64,000 nt of DNA from Roseateles_B sp041912595 (GTDB taxonomy: Bacteria > Pseudomonadota > Gammaproteobacteria > Burkholderiales > Burkholderiaceae_C). Positions 8,563-18,200 of this stretch are shown here, piece by piece (position 1 is the first letter of the stretch; each line of letters begins with the position of its first letter). The stretch spans positions 248,001 to 312,000 of the forward strand of contig JAYRMR010000001.1 of the NCBI GenBank assembly GCA_041912595.1, given 5' to 3'. Position numbers and translations under genes: made by a program. Under the pieces are notes generated by a model. The model saw only the letters and a list, made by a program, of their open reading frames with translations. It had not been told where the DNA came from and ran no database searches.

Positions 8563-9669
8563 ATGTCCACCACCACCGTTCTGCGTCTCCTGCTCGCCGC
8601 CCTGCTGTTCGCGGCAGGCACTGCCGAAGCGGTGCGCCTCAAGGAAGTCGCCGCCGTCCAGGGCGTGCGCACCAATGCACTGACCGGCTACGGCCTGATC
8701 GTGGGCCTGGACGGCACCGGCGACCAGACCACGCAGGCCCCCTTCACCGGCCAGAGCCTGCAGGCGATGCTGCAGCAGTTCGGCGTCATCCTGCCCCAGG
8801 GCGTGACCATGCAGCCGCGCAACATCGCCGCGGTGATGGTGACGGCCCAGCTCCCCCCCTTCGCCCAGCCCGGCCAGACGCTGGACATCAACGTCTCCTC
8901 CATCGGCAATGCCAAGAGCCTGCGCGGTGGCACGCTGATCGCCACGCCCCTGCGCGGCGCCGACGGCCAGGTCTACGCCATGGCCCAGGGCAATCTCATC
9001 GTCGGGGGCGCGGGCGCCTCGGCGGGCGGGGCCAAGGTGCAGATCAACCACCTCAGCGCCGGCCGCATCCCCGCAGGTGCGACCGTCGAGCGCGCCGTCC
9101 CCACGCCGCTGGCGCTGGGCGAGGCCATCCAGCTGGACCTCAACGCCGCTGATTTCGCGACCGCCCGCGCCGTGGCCCGCGCCATCAACAAGGCCAAGGG
9201 CGCCGGCGTGGCCCAGGCCGTGGACGGCCGCGTCGTGCGCGTCAAGGCCCCCACGGACAGCGACGAGCGCGTCGCCTTCCTCGCCGACCTCGAGGAGCTC
9301 CCCATCGACATGGCCGCGCCGGCCGCCCGCGTGGTGATCAACGCGCGCACCGGCTCCGTCGTGATGAACCAGGCCGTGAGCATCGGCAACTGCGCCGTCG
9401 CCCATGGCAATCTGTCCGTGACGATCACGAGCACGCCGCAGGTCAGCCAGCCCGGTGCCCTCTCCGGCGGGCAGACCGTCGTGACGGAAAAGACCGATAT
9501 CGCCATCCGCCAGGAGCCCGGCCCCTTGATCCAGCTGCCCGCGAGCGCCAAGCTTGCGGATGTGGTCAAGGCGCTCAGCGCCCTCGGTGCCACGCCCCAG
9601 GATCTGCTGGCGATCCTGCAGGCGATGAAGACCGCCGGCGCGCTCAACGCAGAGCTGGAGGTGATTTGA
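8563..9669 (+). CDS. flgI: Flagellar P-ring protein FlgI
   Basis: FlgI polymerises into the periplasmic P-ring with help from FlgA. The 368-residue product has a Sec signal peptide (LRLLLAALLFAAGTAEA, cleavage near 23) followed at once by the mature start VRLKEVAAVQGVRTNALTGYGLIVGLDGTGDQ, which is diagnostic. Later blocks include MQPRNIAAVMVTAQLPPFAQPG and the C-terminal LSALGATPQDLLAILQAMKTAGALNAELEVI. No conventional ribosome-binding site is obvious. A 213-base hairpin-rich gap separates it from flgJ, unlike the tight spacing elsewhere in the run. Confidence 0.96.
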   Translation: MSTTTVLRLLLAALLFAAGTAEAVRLKEVAAVQGVRTNALTGYGLIVGLDGTGDQTTQAPFTGQSLQAMLQQFGVILPQGVTMQPRNIAAVMVTAQLPPFAQPGQTLDINVSSIGNAKSLRGGTLIATPLRGADGQVYAMAQGNLIVGGAGASAGGAKVQINHLSAGRIPAGATVERAVPTPLALGEAIQLDLNAADFATARAVARAINKAKGAGVAQAVDGRVVRVKAPTDSDERVAFLADLEELPIDMAAPAARVVINARTGSVVMNQAVSIGNCAVAHGNLSVTITSTPQVSQPGALSGGQTVVTEKTDIAIRQEPGPLIQLPASAKLADVVKALSALGATPQDLLAILQAMKTAGALNAELEVI

Positions 9670-9683
9670 TGGCTCCCCCCCTA

Positions 9684-9785
9684 CTGGCTTCGCCAGCCTT
9701 GCAGGCCGCGCCAGGCCAAAGGCCTGGCCCCTCGACTGGCACAAACGGTCCCCGTTTGTGTCCTGTCTCGGCCCCCTCAGGGGGC
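9684..9785 (+). repeat. Cluster of four hairpins between flgI and flgJ
   Basis: Four inverted repeats follow one another: CTGGC/GCCAG (9684-9696), GCCAGGCC/GGCCTGGC with an AAA loop (9710-9728), CACAAACGG/CCGTTTGTG with a three-base loop (9740-9760) and GCCCCC/GGGGGC (9771-9785). The rest of the gap to 9882 is GC-rich with no gene; a short open frame at 9666-9881 has no protein-like features. It resembles an inserted intergenic repeat in an otherwise compact operon. Confidence 0.7.
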
Positions 9786-9882
9786 ACGCCCGAAGGCCCG
9801 GCCAAGCCGGATCCTCGGACGTCGCTTGGCTTGGCGGGTGCTCTGCGCCAACCGGCGCGAAGCGCTGCCGAGGAGAACTGAC

Positions 9883-10743
9883 ATGCGATTCAACCCGCCC
9901 ACCCTCAGCGGCAACAGCCTGAGCACGGACACCCGCTCGCTGGATGCGCTGCGCGCGTCGGCTGCGCGCGACCCGAAGGCCCAGATCAAGGAGACGGCGA
10001 AGCAGTTCGAGGCCCTCTTCATGCAGGAGGTGATGAAGAGCATGCGCGCGGCGACGCTGTCGTCCGGCATGCTGGACAACGCCGGCTCGCAGATGGGCAC
10101 CGAGATGCTGGACCAGCAGTTCGCGACCAAGATGACGGGCCTGCCCGGCGGGCTCTCCGACGCCATCACCCGCCAGCTGCAGCGCCAGATGGGCGTCAGC
10201 CCCGACACCGACAAGACCGCCGCCACGCAGGCCCTGCCGCAGCTCGCCAAGAAGAACGTCGCGCCGCATGTGCAGGACTTCATCCTCAAGCACGACGGTG
10301 CCGCCAAGGAGGCGCAGGCCAGCACCGGCATCCCCGCGTCCTTCATGATCGCGCAGGCCGCGCACGAGTCCGGCTGGGGCAGGCGCGAGATCCTCAACAA
10401 GGACGGCAGCACCTCGCACAACGTCTTCGGCATCAAGGCCACCGCCGGCTGGACCGGCAAGACGACCGAGGTGCAGACCACCGAGTACATCGACGGCCGG
10501 CTGCAGAAGGTCACGGCCAAGTTCCGCGCCTACGACAGCTACGCCGACGCCTTCAAGGACTACGCCAAGCTGCTGGGCAGCAACGAGCGCTACAAGGACG
10601 TCGTGGCCAAGGCCGGCACCGGCAGCGCCGAGACCTTCGCGCAGGGCCTGCAGAAGGCCGGCTACGCCACGGACCCGGACTACGCCGTCAAGCTGGCCAG
10701 GACCATCAACACCACGGTGCGCGTCCAGCGCGCCCTGGCCTGA
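9883..10743 (+). CDS. flgJ: Flagellar rod-capping protein and peptidoglycan hydrolase FlgJ
   Basis: FlgJ caps the rod and opens the peptidoglycan so the rod can pass. The 286-residue product has an N-terminal rod-binding domain (about 35-95, with QFEALFMQEVMKSMRAA and LDQQFA) and a C-terminal glucosaminidase domain (about 135-280) with SFMIAQAAHESGWGRREI, whose Glu in HESGWG is the expected catalytic acid, and NVFGIKA. The dual-domain form is typical of beta- and gammaproteobacteria. GAGGAGAA stands just before the ATG at 9883, which fixes the start over an upstream frame reaching into the hairpin cluster. Confidence 0.96.
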   Translation: MRFNPPTLSGNSLSTDTRSLDALRASAARDPKAQIKETAKQFEALFMQEVMKSMRAATLSSGMLDNAGSQMGTEMLDQQFATKMTGLPGGLSDAITRQLQRQMGVSPDTDKTAATQALPQLAKKNVAPHVQDFILKHDGAAKEAQASTGIPASFMIAQAAHESGWGRREILNKDGSTSHNVFGIKATAGWTGKTTEVQTTEYIDGRLQKVTAKFRAYDSYADAFKDYAKLLGSNERYKDVVAKAGTGSAETFAQGLQKAGYATDPDYAVKLARTINTTVRVQRALA

Positions 10744-10787
10744 GCGGCGCGTCCCGCCTGGCCGTGCACGGAAGCAAGGACTGAATC

Positions 10788-12788
10788 ATGGGCAACTCCG
10801 CACTGATGTCCCTGGGCATGCGGGCCATGTTCGCCAACCAGGCGGCACTGCAGGTCATCGGCCAGAACATCTCCAATGCCAATACCCCGGGCTACTCGCG
10901 CCAGAGCCTGCAGCTGACGACACCGGACGGCCAGTACACGGGCGCCGGCTACTTCGGCAAGGGCGTGGTGATCGAGACCGTCACCCGCTCCTACAACGCC
11001 TTCCTGACCACCAACGCGGCCGCCACCAAGTCGACGGCCTACATGGACCAGACCAGCCTGGAGCAGCTGACGCAGCTGGAGAAGCTCTTCCCGCCCGGGA
11101 CGCAGGGCCTGGGCTACGCCGCCAGCCAGTTCCTCAATGCCATGGTCGACGTGACCAGCCGCCCCAACGACCCCTCGGCGCGCCAGGTCGTGCTCGGGCG
11201 GGCGCAGGAGCTGGCGGCCCGCTTCTCCAACGCGGGCGAGCAGCTGCAGCAGCTGCAGGCCGGCGTGGTGAGCGACCTCAAGGCCAATGTGGACGTCATC
11301 AACCAGCTCGCCAAGCAGATCGCCGCGGCGAACGACCAGGTGGCGCGCTCCAACGGCAACGGCCATACGCCCAATGACCTGCTCGACAAGCGGGACCAGC
11401 TCATCTCGCAGCTCAGCCAGTACGTGCAGGTGACGACGCTGGCCCAGGACGACGGCACGCTCGGCGTGTTCATCGGCGGCGGCCAGCGCCTGGTGCTGGG
11501 CGCGGACGCGCAGGCGCTGCAGGTCACGGCCGATCCCTACGATCCGGCTCGCGCCTCGCTGAGCATCATCGACGTCAGCGGCCCGCGCAAGCTGGACGAG
11601 TCCATCCTGACCGGTGGCTCGCTCAGCGCCCTGCTGCGCTACCAGAACAAGGACATCCAGGACGCCCGCAACCTGATTGGGCAGATGGCCACGGCGCTGG
11701 CCACGCGCGTCAACGACCAGCAAGCGCTGGGCTGGACGCTCACCAATCCGCCGGGGACGGGCAATCCCATCTTCTCGCTGGCCCCGCCGCGGGCGCTGCC
11801 GGCCGAAACGAATGCGCGCAACCCGGACGGCACCTTCGCCAGCAAGGTCGACCTCTCCATCAGCGACGCCAAGCTGCTGCAGGCGAGCTCCTACAAGCTC
11901 GAGCTCGACGCCGCCTCGCCCGGGCAGTACAAGCTGACCCGCCTCTCGGACGGCCTGGAGCGCACGATCTCCGACGGCGACTCGGTGGACGGCTTCACCG
12001 TCAAGGTCGTCGGCGCCCCGCTCACCGCCACGGACAGCCTACTGCTGGAGCCCGTCGCGCAGGCCTCGGTGGACATGCGCCGGGTGCTGGACCAGACCAC
12101 GGGCATCGCGGCCGCCTCGCCGGTCAGCGCCACGACGGACGTGAACAACAAGGGCACCGTCAGCGTCGACGCCATGTACGCCGTCAACAACAAGCTGGAC
12201 CTCAGCCTGACGCCCGCCCGCCTGGTCTTCGGCGACCCCAACCCGTCCATCACGAACGGCGTGGACTACACCATCACGCTGTCCGACGGCAGCACGCTCA
12301 CGGGCACCTGGACGCCCGGCTCGCCCATCGGCAACGACCCCGCCGCGACGCCACCGATCGACCTCGGCTTCGAGCTGCGCCTCGTCGGCGTGCCCAAGAA
12401 GAACGATGCCATCGACATCGCCACGACCAAGTTCCCCGCCAGCAACAACGGCAACGCCAAGGCCTTCCTGAACATCCAGAAGGAGGCCTTCGTGGGCCAG
12501 CGCCTGCTGCCCGACGGCAGCCTCGCCGCCGGCTCCACGATCAACGACGCCTATGCCGCGGCCATGTCGGAGATCGGGGCCCGCGTGCAGGGAGCGCAGT
12601 ACCTCAGCAGTGTGTCTTCTGCCGTCGCGGCCGATGCCGAGACCAGCCGCGCCAGCCAGGCCGGCGTCAACCTCGACGAGGAGGCCGCCCGGCTGATGCA
12701 GTACCAGCAGGGCTACCAGGCCGCCGCCAAGGTCCTGCAGACCGCGCAGACCGTCTTCGCCGAGCTGCTGACCCTCGCCCAGCGATGA
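10788..12788 (+). CDS. flgK: Hook-filament junction protein FlgK (HAP1)
   Basis: FlgK is the first of two junction proteins between hook and filament and is exported with the FlgN chaperone. The 666-residue product starts with LMSLGMRAMFANQAALQVIGQNISNANTPGYSRQ, the family signature, and ends with the coiled-coil D0 helix (EEAARLMQYQQGYQAAAKVLQTAQTVF). The long middle carries the variable outer domains. It lies 44 bases after flgJ and 34 before flgL. I see no separate sigma-28 promoter in the flgJ-flgK gap. Confidence 0.96.
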   Translation: MGNSALMSLGMRAMFANQAALQVIGQNISNANTPGYSRQSLQLTTPDGQYTGAGYFGKGVVIETVTRSYNAFLTTNAAATKSTAYMDQTSLEQLTQLEKLFPPGTQGLGYAASQFLNAMVDVTSRPNDPSARQVVLGRAQELAARFSNAGEQLQQLQAGVVSDLKANVDVINQLAKQIAAANDQVARSNGNGHTPNDLLDKRDQLISQLSQYVQVTTLAQDDGTLGVFIGGGQRLVLGADAQALQVTADPYDPARASLSIIDVSGPRKLDESILTGGSLSALLRYQNKDIQDARNLIGQMATALATRVNDQQALGWTLTNPPGTGNPIFSLAPPRALPAETNARNPDGTFASKVDLSISDAKLLQASSYKLELDAASPGQYKLTRLSDGLERTISDGDSVDGFTVKVVGAPLTATDSLLLEPVAQASVDMRRVLDQTTGIAAASPVSATTDVNNKGTVSVDAMYAVNNKLDLSLTPARLVFGDPNPSITNGVDYTITLSDGSTLTGTWTPGSPIGNDPAATPPIDLGFELRLVGVPKKNDAIDIATTKFPASNNGNAKAFLNIQKEAFVGQRLLPDGSLAAGSTINDAYAAAMSEIGARVQGAQYLSSVSSAVAADAETSRASQAGVNLDEEAARLMQYQQGYQAAAKVLQTAQTVFAELLTLAQR

Positions 12789-12822
12789 ACCCGGCGCCGC
12801 GCGCCGCTGAAGGACGTCCCTC

Positions 12823-14034
12823 ATGAGACTCGCCACCATCACCGTCTTCGACTCCGGCATCACCGAGCTGCAGGCCCGCCAGCAGCGCATGCAGGACGCC
12901 CAGCAGCGGCTCACCTCCGGCAAGCGGGTCGAGCGGGCCAGCGACGACCCCACCGGCGCGGCCCGCGCCGAGCGCGCGCTGTCCGCCATCGGTCGGGTGG
13001 ACGCCAACCAGCGTGCGCTGGAGGCCAGCCGCAACGGCATGACGCTGGCGGAAGGTGCCCTCGGCGACGCCAACGAGATCCTCCAGCAGATCCGCGAGAC
13101 CCTCGTGGCGGCCGGCAACGGCACCTACAGCGATGCCGAACGCAACGGCCTGGCCAACAAGATCGAGGGCCTGCGCGCCCAGCTGCTGTCGATCGCCAAC
13201 CGCGCCGACGGCGGCGGCGGCTACCTCTTCTCCGGCCAGGGCGCGGGCAACCCGCCCTTCCTGGACACCGCCACCGGCGTGGTCTACAGCGGCTCCTCGG
13301 GCCAGATCCAGACCGGCAACCTCGACAACTTCCCCCTCACCGTGGACGGCCGCCAGACCTGGGAGCAGGCCCGCAGCGGCAATGGCAGCTTCGTCACCTC
13401 GGCGTTGCCCAACAGCATCACCGCCGCCCCCGCCAAGTCGTGGATTGACTCCGGCCGCGTGATCGATCCGGCCGCGCTCACGGGAGACAGTTACAAGATT
13501 TCCATCAGTGGTACAGGTCCTACAGCCACTTACACCGTGCTCGACACGACAACGGGCGGGGTCGTGAAATCCGGCACCTATGTGCCGGGCAAGAGCCTGG
13601 ACTTCGATGGGATGTCCATGACACTCACGGGCACGGCCGCCGACGGCGACGAGTTCCAGGTCCAGCCTGCCACCAGCACGCTCAAGGTCTTCGATGTGCT
13701 CGACAACGCGGTGGCCGACCTGCGCAAGACCAACCGAACCGGCACCGAGGTCGTGCAAAGCAACGTCCTGTCACTGCGGGATCTGGACGCCTCCATGGCC
13801 AACCTGCAGAATGTGCGAAGCCAGGTCGGGGAACGCCTGAACAATCTGGACGGCACCGAGACCCGCCTGGCCGCGCTGAAGCAGTACAACGAAGCCGAGA
13901 AGTCGGCCGCGGAAGACCTTGACATGACCCGGGCGATTTCCGATTTCCAGAACCAGCAGACGGGCTACGAAGCCGCCCTCAAGGCCTACGCAACGGTGCA
14001 GCGCATGTCTCTCTTCAATTACTTGAACAACTGA
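12823..14034 (+). CDS. flgL: Hook-filament junction protein FlgL (HAP3)
   Basis: FlgL is the second junction protein, flagellin-like at both ends. The 403-residue product has an N-terminal flagellin-type helix (ITELQARQQRMQDAQQRLTSGKRVERASDDPTGAARAERAL) and a C-terminal helix (AISDFQNQQTGYEAALKAYATVQRMSLFNYLN). The middle holds GGGGYLFSGQ near 130. At 403 residues it is normal for this lineage. It closes the flgB-L run; the HDOD gene starts only 19 bases later, so transcription may continue into the signalling block. Confidence 0.95.
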   Translation: MRLATITVFDSGITELQARQQRMQDAQQRLTSGKRVERASDDPTGAARAERALSAIGRVDANQRALEASRNGMTLAEGALGDANEILQQIRETLVAAGNGTYSDAERNGLANKIEGLRAQLLSIANRADGGGGYLFSGQGAGNPPFLDTATGVVYSGSSGQIQTGNLDNFPLTVDGRQTWEQARSGNGSFVTSALPNSITAAPAKSWIDSGRVIDPAALTGDSYKISISGTGPTATYTVLDTTTGGVVKSGTYVPGKSLDFDGMSMTLTGTAADGDEFQVQPATSTLKVFDVLDNAVADLRKTNRTGTEVVQSNVLSLRDLDASMANLQNVRSQVGERLNNLDGTETRLAALKQYNEAEKSAAEDLDMTRAISDFQNQQTGYEAALKAYATVQRMSLFNYLNN

Positions 14035-14053
14035 ATCCAAGCAAAGCGCCTGC

Positions 14054-15241
14054 ATGAGTGAACATCCCATCCTGGGCCTGGTGGCCCTTGGCTACGCACC
14101 GGTGATCGATGCCCAGCGCATGGTCACGGCCACGCGCCTGAGCATCCTGCCCCTGCGCCCCGATGCCTCGCTGGATGGAGCCGCCCTGCTGGTCGCGCTG
14201 CAGCCCGCCTTCGGGGAGCCGCCCCGGCCCGTGCAGCTGAATCTCATGAGCGAGACCGGCCTCCACGGCCTGGCCACGCAGCGCCTGCCCGCGCAGGCCC
14301 AGCTCGAATGGCCGGCCTTCATGGGCACCAGCCCCGAGGCCGCCGAGGCGATCCAGGCCGCCCGCAAGAACGGCACAGGCCTGCTGCTGAAGGGCCTGAG
14401 CAACAACCCGCTGCCCCAGGAGCTGCGTGGCGCCTTCGGCCGCGTGCAGCTGGATCTCGACGACGCCCGCCGCCTCGGCCTCGCCGCGCTGCAGGGCAAG
14501 AACGTGCTCGTGGGCAATGCCCGCGGCGCCGCCGAGATCGACGAGGCCTTCAAGCTCGGCGCCGCCCTCGTCACGGGCAGCCCGGCCGTCGAGGCCTACG
14601 AACCGCCGCCCGGCGCCGGCAAGCCCGAGATCGCGGCGGACCTGCAGGTCATCGTGGAGCTGATGTCCCGCCTGGACCAGGGTGACGACGTCGAGCGCCT
14701 CGAACAGACCCTCAAGCGCGACCCCAGCCTCGCCTTCAAGCTGCTGCGCTACATGAATTCCGCGGCCTTCGGGCTGCCGGTGGAGGTCAGCTCCTTCCGC
14801 CACGCCATCATGCTGCTGGGCTATGCCCGCCTGAAGCGCTGGCTGGCGCTGCTGCTGGCCACCGCCAGCAAGGACCACGCCATGCGTCCCATCATGTACG
14901 CCGCGCTGCGCCGCGGCCTGCTGATGGAGGAGCTGGCCAAGGGCATGAGCGAATCCGAGATGCGGGACGAGATGTTCATCTGCGGCCTCTTCTCGCTGCT
15001 GGACCACATGCTCAAGCAGCCCTTCGACAAGCTGCTGCAGTCCATCCCGGTGCCCGAGCGCGTGCGCCAGGCGCTGGTCGACCAGACCGGCCCCTGCAAG
15101 CCCTACCTGGACCTGGTGCATGCCATCGAGACCGAGTCGGTGTTCGACTTCCGGGCCAGCACCGAGGCCCTGATGCTCGGCGCCGAGGAAGTGAACCTCG
15201 CCATCGCGCGTGCGCTCGGCAAGGCCGCCCAGCTCGAATGA
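14054..15241 (+). CDS. EAL-like/HDOD domain signalling protein
   Basis: The 395-residue product has a C-terminal HDOD domain (about 195-385) with ELMSRLDQGDDVERLEQTLKRDPSLAFKLLRYMNSAAFG, IMLLGYARLKRWLALLL and FICGLFSLLDHM. The N-terminal half (about 5-190) resembles the degenerate EAL domain of YuxH-type proteins; no EAL triad, DDFGTG or other metal-binding residues remain, so hydrolysis of cyclic-di-GMP is not expected. HDOD proteins act as non-enzymatic scaffolds in several signalling and motility systems. Position right after flgL suggests a motility or regulatory role, but partners are unknown. Confidence 0.8.
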   Translation: MSEHPILGLVALGYAPVIDAQRMVTATRLSILPLRPDASLDGAALLVALQPAFGEPPRPVQLNLMSETGLHGLATQRLPAQAQLEWPAFMGTSPEAAEAIQAARKNGTGLLLKGLSNNPLPQELRGAFGRVQLDLDDARRLGLAALQGKNVLVGNARGAAEIDEAFKLGAALVTGSPAVEAYEPPPGAGKPEIAADLQVIVELMSRLDQGDDVERLEQTLKRDPSLAFKLLRYMNSAAFGLPVEVSSFRHAIMLLGYARLKRWLALLLATASKDHAMRPIMYAALRRGLLMEELAKGMSESEMRDEMFICGLFSLLDHMLKQPFDKLLQSIPVPERVRQALVDQTGPCKPYLDLVHAIETESVFDFRASTEALMLGAEEVNLAIARALGKAAQLE

Positions 15242-15276
15242 GGCCCTGACCGGGCGGGGGCCCGCCGCGCTTGTCC

Positions 15277-15282
15277 TACACT
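15277..15282 (+). promoter_or_regulatory. Candidate -10 giving a leaderless start for the multi-PAS kinase
   Basis: TACACT ends seven bases before the GTG start at 15290 and no ribosome-binding site is visible. This spacing would put the transcript start at the initiation codon. No convincing -35. Confidence 0.35.
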
Positions 15283-15289
15283 GCGCCTC

Positions 15290-18200
15290 GTGCCCTCCCA
15301 GCTCTCTCTGCTTGCCCAGGACCTGACCGCGTTGCGCGGGCTCATGCTCGAGCTCAGCGACCCGGTGCTCCTGCTCGACCGGCGGCTGGAGATCCTCGAG
15401 GCCAACCCCGCCGCGCAGGCCCTGGACCTGCACCCCGGCGCCAGCCTGCAAGGGCTGCGCACGGCCGCGGGCACCAAGGTCTGGGACTGGCTCAAGCTGG
15501 CCACCCACGCCCTCGCCGAGGGCCGCCGCGCGCCCGTCGCGCCCACCTGGGCGCTGGGCTCGGGGCAGCGCGCGCAGCTCAAGCTCATCGCGCTCTCGCC
15601 CGACCCGCAGGACACCGCCTGCTGGATGCTGCATGCCCGCATCGACGCGGCGCTCCCGGACACCGCCCGCCCGGCGCGCGCGGGCAGCTCCGTGCTGGGC
15701 CGGCGGCCGGCGGGCGAGCCCGTGGCCGCCAGCGTGCCGCCCGCTCCCTCCGTTACTGCCGTGCCGGGCCCCGACGTGCCCGGTCCGATGCCGACCGCCC
15801 TCGGCAGTCCGGCCCTCCCGGCCGGCACGCCGCACGAGCTGATGCGGGTCTTCTGGCAGTCGCCCTGGCCCGCCTTCATCGAGGACGGACAGCATCGCCT
15901 GCAGAGCGCCAACGACGCCCTGCTGCAGCTGCTGGGCAAGCCGCTGGAGGCGCTGGCCGGGCAGGACTTCTCCCTGTGGCTGGCGCCCGAGGACCGCGCC
16001 CAATGGCGCGAGCGGCCCCACAGCCGGGCGCTGGCCCGCAGCCTCGTGCGCCCGGACAACGCGGCGCGCCCCCTGCGCCTGCGCGACGCCGGCGGCGCGG
16101 AACACTGGATGCGCATCAGCAGCCACCGGCTCAACGACGCGCAGGCGCCGACCCTGAGCCTCGTGCTGCTGCAGGACTGCAGTGCCGAAGTGCTGGCCCG
16201 CGAGCAGACCGACCGCCATCACCACGAGATGCTGCAGTGGCTGGACCTCAACCCCCAGCCCCTGCTGATGTTCGACGCCCAGGGCCTGCTGCTGCGCCAC
16301 AACAGCGCCTTCGCCGCCCTGTGCCCCCAGGTGCCGGCCACGCTGCATGAGGCGCCGCCGGCCCTGCAGGCGCTGCTCGGCTGGTCGCCCCAGGGTCTGC
16401 ATCCGGTGCTGACGGGGCGCCACGAGCCCGTGCTGATCCAGGGCAGCCTGCCCGATGCGCAAGGCCGCCCCCGCTGGTGGCAGGCCCGCCTCCAGGCCCT
16501 GCCGGAAGTCCCGGGCGCCACGCCGCGGGTCATGGCCGTTCTCGAGGATCGCAGCCTGGAGCAGGAGCGTGACCTCGCCCACCAGCAGTTGGACGCCCTC
16601 ATGGACACCGCCGGCGTCGGCCTCGCCACCTTTCAGCAGGACGCCGGCTGGCTGCGCCCGCGCGCGGGCAAGGGCGGTGCGGCGCCCGCGGGCCCGCTGG
16701 CCGCGCTGCAGGGCGTGGGGCGGGACATCGTCGAGCCCGAGTCCCTGCCGGAGTTCGAACGGCTGCAGAAGGCCCTCAAGACCGGCGAGAAGGCCGAGGT
16801 CCGCTACGCCGTCCGGCATCCCGAGCTCGGCCGGCGCTGGCTGCTGACCCGCGTCGAGCCCGGGCAGCTGGGCACGGGGCAGCGCACCACCTCCGTCGTC
16901 ACGCTGGACATGACCGCGCAGCAGCAGGCCCTCGCCCGCAGCGAGCAGCTGCTGCACGAGCTGACCACCACCATGGACGGCGCGGGCCTCGGCCTGGCCT
17001 ATCTGCGCGGCCAGCGCCTGGTGCGCTGCAATCCCGGCTTCGCGCGCATGCTGGGCCACCCTTCGCTGCCGGAGGCCGGCACCGGCATCGCGCGGCTGTT
17101 CCAGGCCCTGCCGGGGCTGGGCCAGGAGGTGCTCACGGCGCTCCAGGCCCTCGATCCCCAGCAGCCCTTCGAGGCCGAGTTCCAGCAAGTCGCCCCCGAG
17201 GATGCCTCGGCCGACGCCCCCGCGCGCTGGCTGTCGCTGAGTCTCAAGGCCGTGCCCGCGGGCCAGTCCGTGGAGCCCGAGGCCATCGCCGTGATCAGCG
17301 ACATCAGCCGCCTCAAGAGCCAGCAGGCCCAGCTCGAGACGCTGGTGCAGGACCGCGAGCTGATGTTCAGCCTCTCCGACGTGGGCATCGCCATCCTGCG
17401 CGGCGGCCGCATCGAGCGGGCCAACGAGGCGCTCGCGCAGCTGACGGGCTACCGCATCGAGGAGCTCGTGGGCCTGCCGCTGGAGACGCTCTACGAGTCC
17501 CACCACGAGTACGAGCACATCGGCCGCCTCACGCAGGCCGCCCTGCTGGACAGCGGCCTGTGGCGGGGCGAGCGCCGCGTGCGCTGCCGCGACGGCAGCC
17601 TGCTGTGGATGCAGGTCAGCAAGCGCCTGATGCGCCAGGGGCTCGCGGACGAGGCCCTCATCGCCACCTACGTGAACGTCGACGACCGCTGGCGCGCCCA
17701 GCAGTCGCTGCTGCTGCAGGCCGAGCGCGAGCGGGCGGTGCTGGACTCCGTGCTCGTGGGCATCGTGACCGTCGGGCGCGGCGGCATCGAGTGGATGAAC
17801 CGTTCGGCCCGGCGCATGTTCGGCGGCGATCTCGTCGAGTTCCTCGGCCAGCCCATGAGCATCGTCGCCACGGCGGAGCCGGAGCATCCCTTCCGCCAGA
17901 CGCACTACCTGGACGAGCTCACCGAGGGCCAGGCCGAGACCTTCGAGTGCCGGCTGATGGCGCGGGACGGCCGCGAGTTCTGGGTGGTGGGCAATGCCGT
18001 GGTGACAGGTCTTGCCGAGCACGGCCGCCAGCTCACCTACGCGCTGCTGGACATCGAGCGCCGCCGCCAGGCCGAGGCGCAGACGCAGCAGGCGCAGGCC
18101 TCGCTGCGCCGCATCATCGAGGTCGCGCCGCTGGCCATCAGCCTGCTCGACGCCCGCAGCCTGCGCCTCGAGAAGATCAACCAGGCCGCCGCGCGGCTGG

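Noticed and set aside
9666..9881. 71-codon frame between flgI and flgJ.
   Set aside because: It consists of the hairpin cluster read as protein; no similarity to anything and no ribosome-binding site.
6151..10419. Very long minus-strand open frame of 1422 codons under flgF-flgJ, and similar ones under the PAS kinase and fliF-fliG.
   Set aside because: Long antisense frames are expected in high-GC genes with strong third-position bias; the plus-strand products are clear flagellar proteins.
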